NCBI GenBank assembly: GCA_964423865.1
Contig: CAYRGN010000003.1
Location: forward strand, 62,001 to 126,000
DNA from: Leadbetterella sp964423865
Lineage (GTDB): Bacteria > Bacteroidota > Bacteroidia > Cytophagales > Spirosomataceae
Reading direction: 5' to 3'
Length of the DNA: 64,000 nucleotides
The notes beneath the pieces are model-generated. The model did no database searches. It was not told the DNA's origin and saw only the letters and a list, made by a program, of their open reading frames with translations. This document shows, in pieces, positions 62,052 through 64,000 of this stretch. Within the stretch, counting starts at the first letter, position 1, and each line of letters begins with the position of its first letter. The position numbers were made by a program, and so were the translations under genes.

Positions 62052-62059
62052 TATATTTG
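62052..62059 (+). promoter_or_regulatory. Candidate -7 element of the AlbA_2 gene
   Basis: TATATTTG matches TAnnTTTG about 68 bp before the start codon. No convincing -33 TTG at the usual spacing. Confidence 0.4.
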
Positions 62060-62126
62060 AGTTTTGTACCTGGTATAAGTGCTCATATCGTAAACCATCC
62101 CGGCGCCATTTAATAATAAGGTTGGC

Positions 62127-64000
62127 ATGGAAAGTTTAACGGAGAATATGAATCTGAAAGAAATATTAAAGTGTTTGAAAGTATCTGATGAACTGCCGAA
62201 CCTGGAGGCTAAAACAGCTTCTGAAGCGGGAAAGTCTATCATGGAGACCATTTGTGCTTTTTCAAACGAGCCGGGGCTGGGAGGTGGTTATATTGCTTTG
62301 GGGATTAAGAAAGATAATGCCACCCTGTTTCCGGAATATGTTTTGGAGGGCGTTCCAGACCCCGACAAGCTGCAGTCAGATATAGCTACGCAATGTGCAA
62401 CGATCTTTAATATCCCTGTTCGACCGGAGTTTAAGGTGGAAACATACAACGGGAAAACGGCAATCATTTTATATATTAAAGAGTTAGAAAAACATCAGAA
62501 GCCATTATTTATTAAAAGTAAGGGACTGCCTTCGGGAGCATTCAGAAGAATCGGGGCCACGGATCATAAATGTACGGAAGATGATTTAAGAATTTTCTTT
62601 TCAGATCAGCACCCCTATGACCAAAGCCCCGTCGATTATACTTCATTAGAAGATACAGATGAGGCTGCGTTAAAAAGGTACCGGTCTTTAAGAGAAAAAA
62701 TAAATCCGTCGGCAGAAGAATTAACGTATGACGATAAGGAGCTCCTACTGGCTTTGGGAGGAATGACCCCAGACGGTAGCGAGCGTTTAACGGTAGCAGG
62801 AGTTTTGGTATTTGGGAAGTCTTCTGCGCTTAGAAGGGTTTTTCCTGTGATGCGGGTAGATTATATACGGGTACCGGGCAATGAATGGGTGCAGGATCCT
62901 GATGAGCGTTTCAGTACGATTGATATGCGGGGGCCGCTGATTCTTTTAGTCTACAGACTGGTTGACGCTATATATGCCGACTTACCCAAAGGCTTTAAGC
63001 TTGAAGAAAACAGTTTACAGGCAGATGCCATCGGCTTACCGGTAAAAGTAATCCGGGAGGCCATTGTAAATGCGCTGATGCATAGGTCGTACAGGGTAAA
63101 TTCTCCCATTCAGATTATCCGGTATGATAATAGAATAGAGATAATTAATCCGGGATTCTCGCTCAAATCCGATGAACTGCTGGGTAAGCCAGGTTCTGAA
63201 ATCCGCAATTCATATATAGCGGCTGTGTTTCATGAAACTAACCTGGCTGAAACCAAAGGCTCAGGAATCAGAGCTATGAGAAAGCTCCTTAAAAAGGCGA
63301 AGTTAGCCCCTCCCACATTTGAATCGGATAGAGAAAATAACAGGTTTACTGTCAGGCTACTGCTTCATCATTTTTTAAGTGAGGAAGATTTGGAGTGGTT
63401 AGCCGGTTTTGAAGAGTTTAATTTGAACGACTCGCAGAAGCAGGCCCTCATCTTTGTCAGGGAATTAGGTGCTATTGATAACACGATCTATCGTCAACTT
63501 TCAGATGTAGATACATTGAAGGCCAGTTCCGATTTGAGATCCCTAAGAGATAAGGGTTTGCTTATTCCGAAGGGGAAGGGAAAATTTACTTACTATGTGG
63601 CGGGTAAAAGTTTGGGGAATATTGTTTTTATTCCTGAGTTTACAACAGAAGATCACGAGCTTATAACAGAAGGTCATGAGCTTACAACAGAAGGTCATGA
63701 GCTTACAACAGAAGATCACGAGCTTACAACAGAAGATCATGAGCTTACAACAGAAGATGAAAAGGAAAAACTACAGAAAGAGTTTAGGAATGATTTGCTA
63801 TCAAAAATTACTCATTTAAACAGAAGAGTAAAGGACAAATCAAAATTAGAAGAGCTGATCCTGGAAATATGTGCTATTCGATACTTTAAAATAAGTGAAT
63901 TAGCCCTACTTCTTGACAAGAATGAAAATTACCTGAGCAGGAACTTTATTACCCCTCTGGTTAGAGAAGGGAAACTCGCTTATTTATATCCCAATGAAAT
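62127..64000 (+). CDS. AlbA_2/Schlafen-type ATP-binding protein (runs off the window)
   Basis: At least 624 residues from ATG 62127, open at the right edge. The N-terminal AlbA_2 domain (about 15-150; LEAKTASEAGKSIMETICAF, then GGGYIALGIKKD) is followed by an ATP-binding HATPase_c_4 region (about 290-410; IREAIVNALMHRSYR, then NLAETKGSGIRAM). A winged-helix part follows. Residues 505-544 are five heptads of the TTEDHEL/TTEGHEL type plus a partial one, encoded by 21-bp tandem repeats. Such proteins are thought to be DNA- or RNA-binding regulators and sometimes defence components; the role here is unknown. Confidence 0.85.
   Translation, partial: MESLTENMNLKEILKCLKVSDELPNLEAKTASEAGKSIMETICAFSNEPGLGGGYIALGIKKDNATLFPEYVLEGVPDPDKLQSDIATQCATIFNIPVRPEFKVETYNGKTAIILYIKELEKHQKPLFIKSKGLPSGAFRRIGATDHKCTEDDLRIFFSDQHPYDQSPVDYTSLEDTDEAALKRYRSLREKINPSAEELTYDDKELLLALGGMTPDGSERLTVAGVLVFGKSSALRRVFPVMRVDYIRVPGNEWVQDPDERFSTIDMRGPLILLVYRLVDAIYADLPKGFKLEENSLQADAIGLPVKVIREAIVNALMHRSYRVNSPIQIIRYDNRIEIINPGFSLKSDELLGKPGSEIRNSYIAAVFHETNLAETKGSGIRAMRKLLKKAKLAPPTFESDRENNRFTVRLLLHHFLSEEDLEWLAGFEEFNLNDSQKQALIFVRELGAIDNTIYRQLSDVDTLKASSDLRSLRDKGLLIPKGKGKFTYYVAGKSLGNIVFIPEFTTEDHELITEGHELTTEGHELTTEDHELTTEDHELTTEDEKEKLQKEFRNDLLSKITHLNRRVKDKSKLEELILEICAIRYFKISELALLLDKNENYLSRNFITPLVREGKLAYLYPNE
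63639..63758 (+). repeat. 21-bp tandem repeat inside the AlbA_2 gene
   Basis: Five full units and one partial unit of CTTACAACAGAAGATCATGAG type, in frame, differing at a few wobble positions. They encode acidic, His-containing heptads. Unit number is multiple-of-three safe, so copy number can vary without frameshift. Confidence 0.92.

Noticed and set aside
63543..63740. Minus-strand frame with repeated FCCKL pattern
   Set aside because: It is the complement of the 21-bp tandem repeat in the AlbA_2 gene.

Overview
The window looks like a chromosomal segment of a Bacteroidota bacterium, most likely of the order Cytophagales. The base composition is roughly balanced. Three gene starts follow TTG/TTTG-N18-19-TAnnTT(T/C)G promoters of the Bacteroidota type. 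There are three TonB-dependent receptors with carboxypeptidase-like or STN N-terminal domains, and families typical of the phylum (DUF4249, DUF4625, LptD-like and TamB-like proteins, GbsR-type regulators). Genus assignment is not possible from this sequence alone.

Layout. 1-7.1 kb: a truncated dipeptidyl peptidase IV-like gene, then envelope genes (MlaD/MCE protein, N-acetylmuramoyl-L-alanine amidase, LptD-like protein) and a PfkB sugar kinase. 7.3-8.8 kb: an unrecognised secreted protein with an internal duplication. 9-16.6 kb: a run of minus-strand genes (GbsR-like and DtxR/MntR-like regulators, secreted nuclease, NhaA, SMUG2-like glycosylase, and a diheme cytochrome/beta-helix protein pair of unknown joint function). 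16.9-26.3 kb: TonB receptor, MFS transporter, AAA/DUF4143 ATPase, tRNA-Asp with a decayed second copy, isoleucyl-tRNA synthetase and a YoeB-like toxin-antitoxin pair. 26.3-39.3 kb: WaaA, a DUF2520 protein, an orphan ParA, PBP1A, TsaD, TamB and DnaB. 39.4-49 kb: a metzincin-like protease and a four-gene operon (unknown protein, STN-type TonB receptor, DUF4249 lipoprotein, MG2/plug-like protein). 49.1-53.1 kb: a candidate metal-uptake operon whose promoter carries two palindromic operators. 53.1-64 kb: ArgB, a hemolysin III homologue, an M28 peptidase, a 53-bp tandem repeat array, a cobalamin riboswitch with metE, an alkaline phosphatase remnant, a two-component system and a truncated AlbA_2-type ATP-binding protein.

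Common themes are envelope building and transport: LPS (LptD, WaaA), peptidoglycan (amidase, PBP1A), outer-membrane lipid or protein trafficking (MlaD, TamB) and TonB-driven uptake. Essential housekeeping genes (ileS, dnaB, tsaD) are scattered between them.

The gaps between genes are unusually rich in short interspersed repeats: inverted arrays of a 7-bp unit (AGCYNTN), two related families of hairpin elements (including chimeras between them), and an AT-rich AATTACGAATT family. The most interesting leads are the double-operator metal-uptake operon, the cytochrome/beta-helix pair, the toxin-antitoxin pair coupled to waaA, the 53-bp array next to the B12 riboswitch, and the decayed tRNA-Asp copy.
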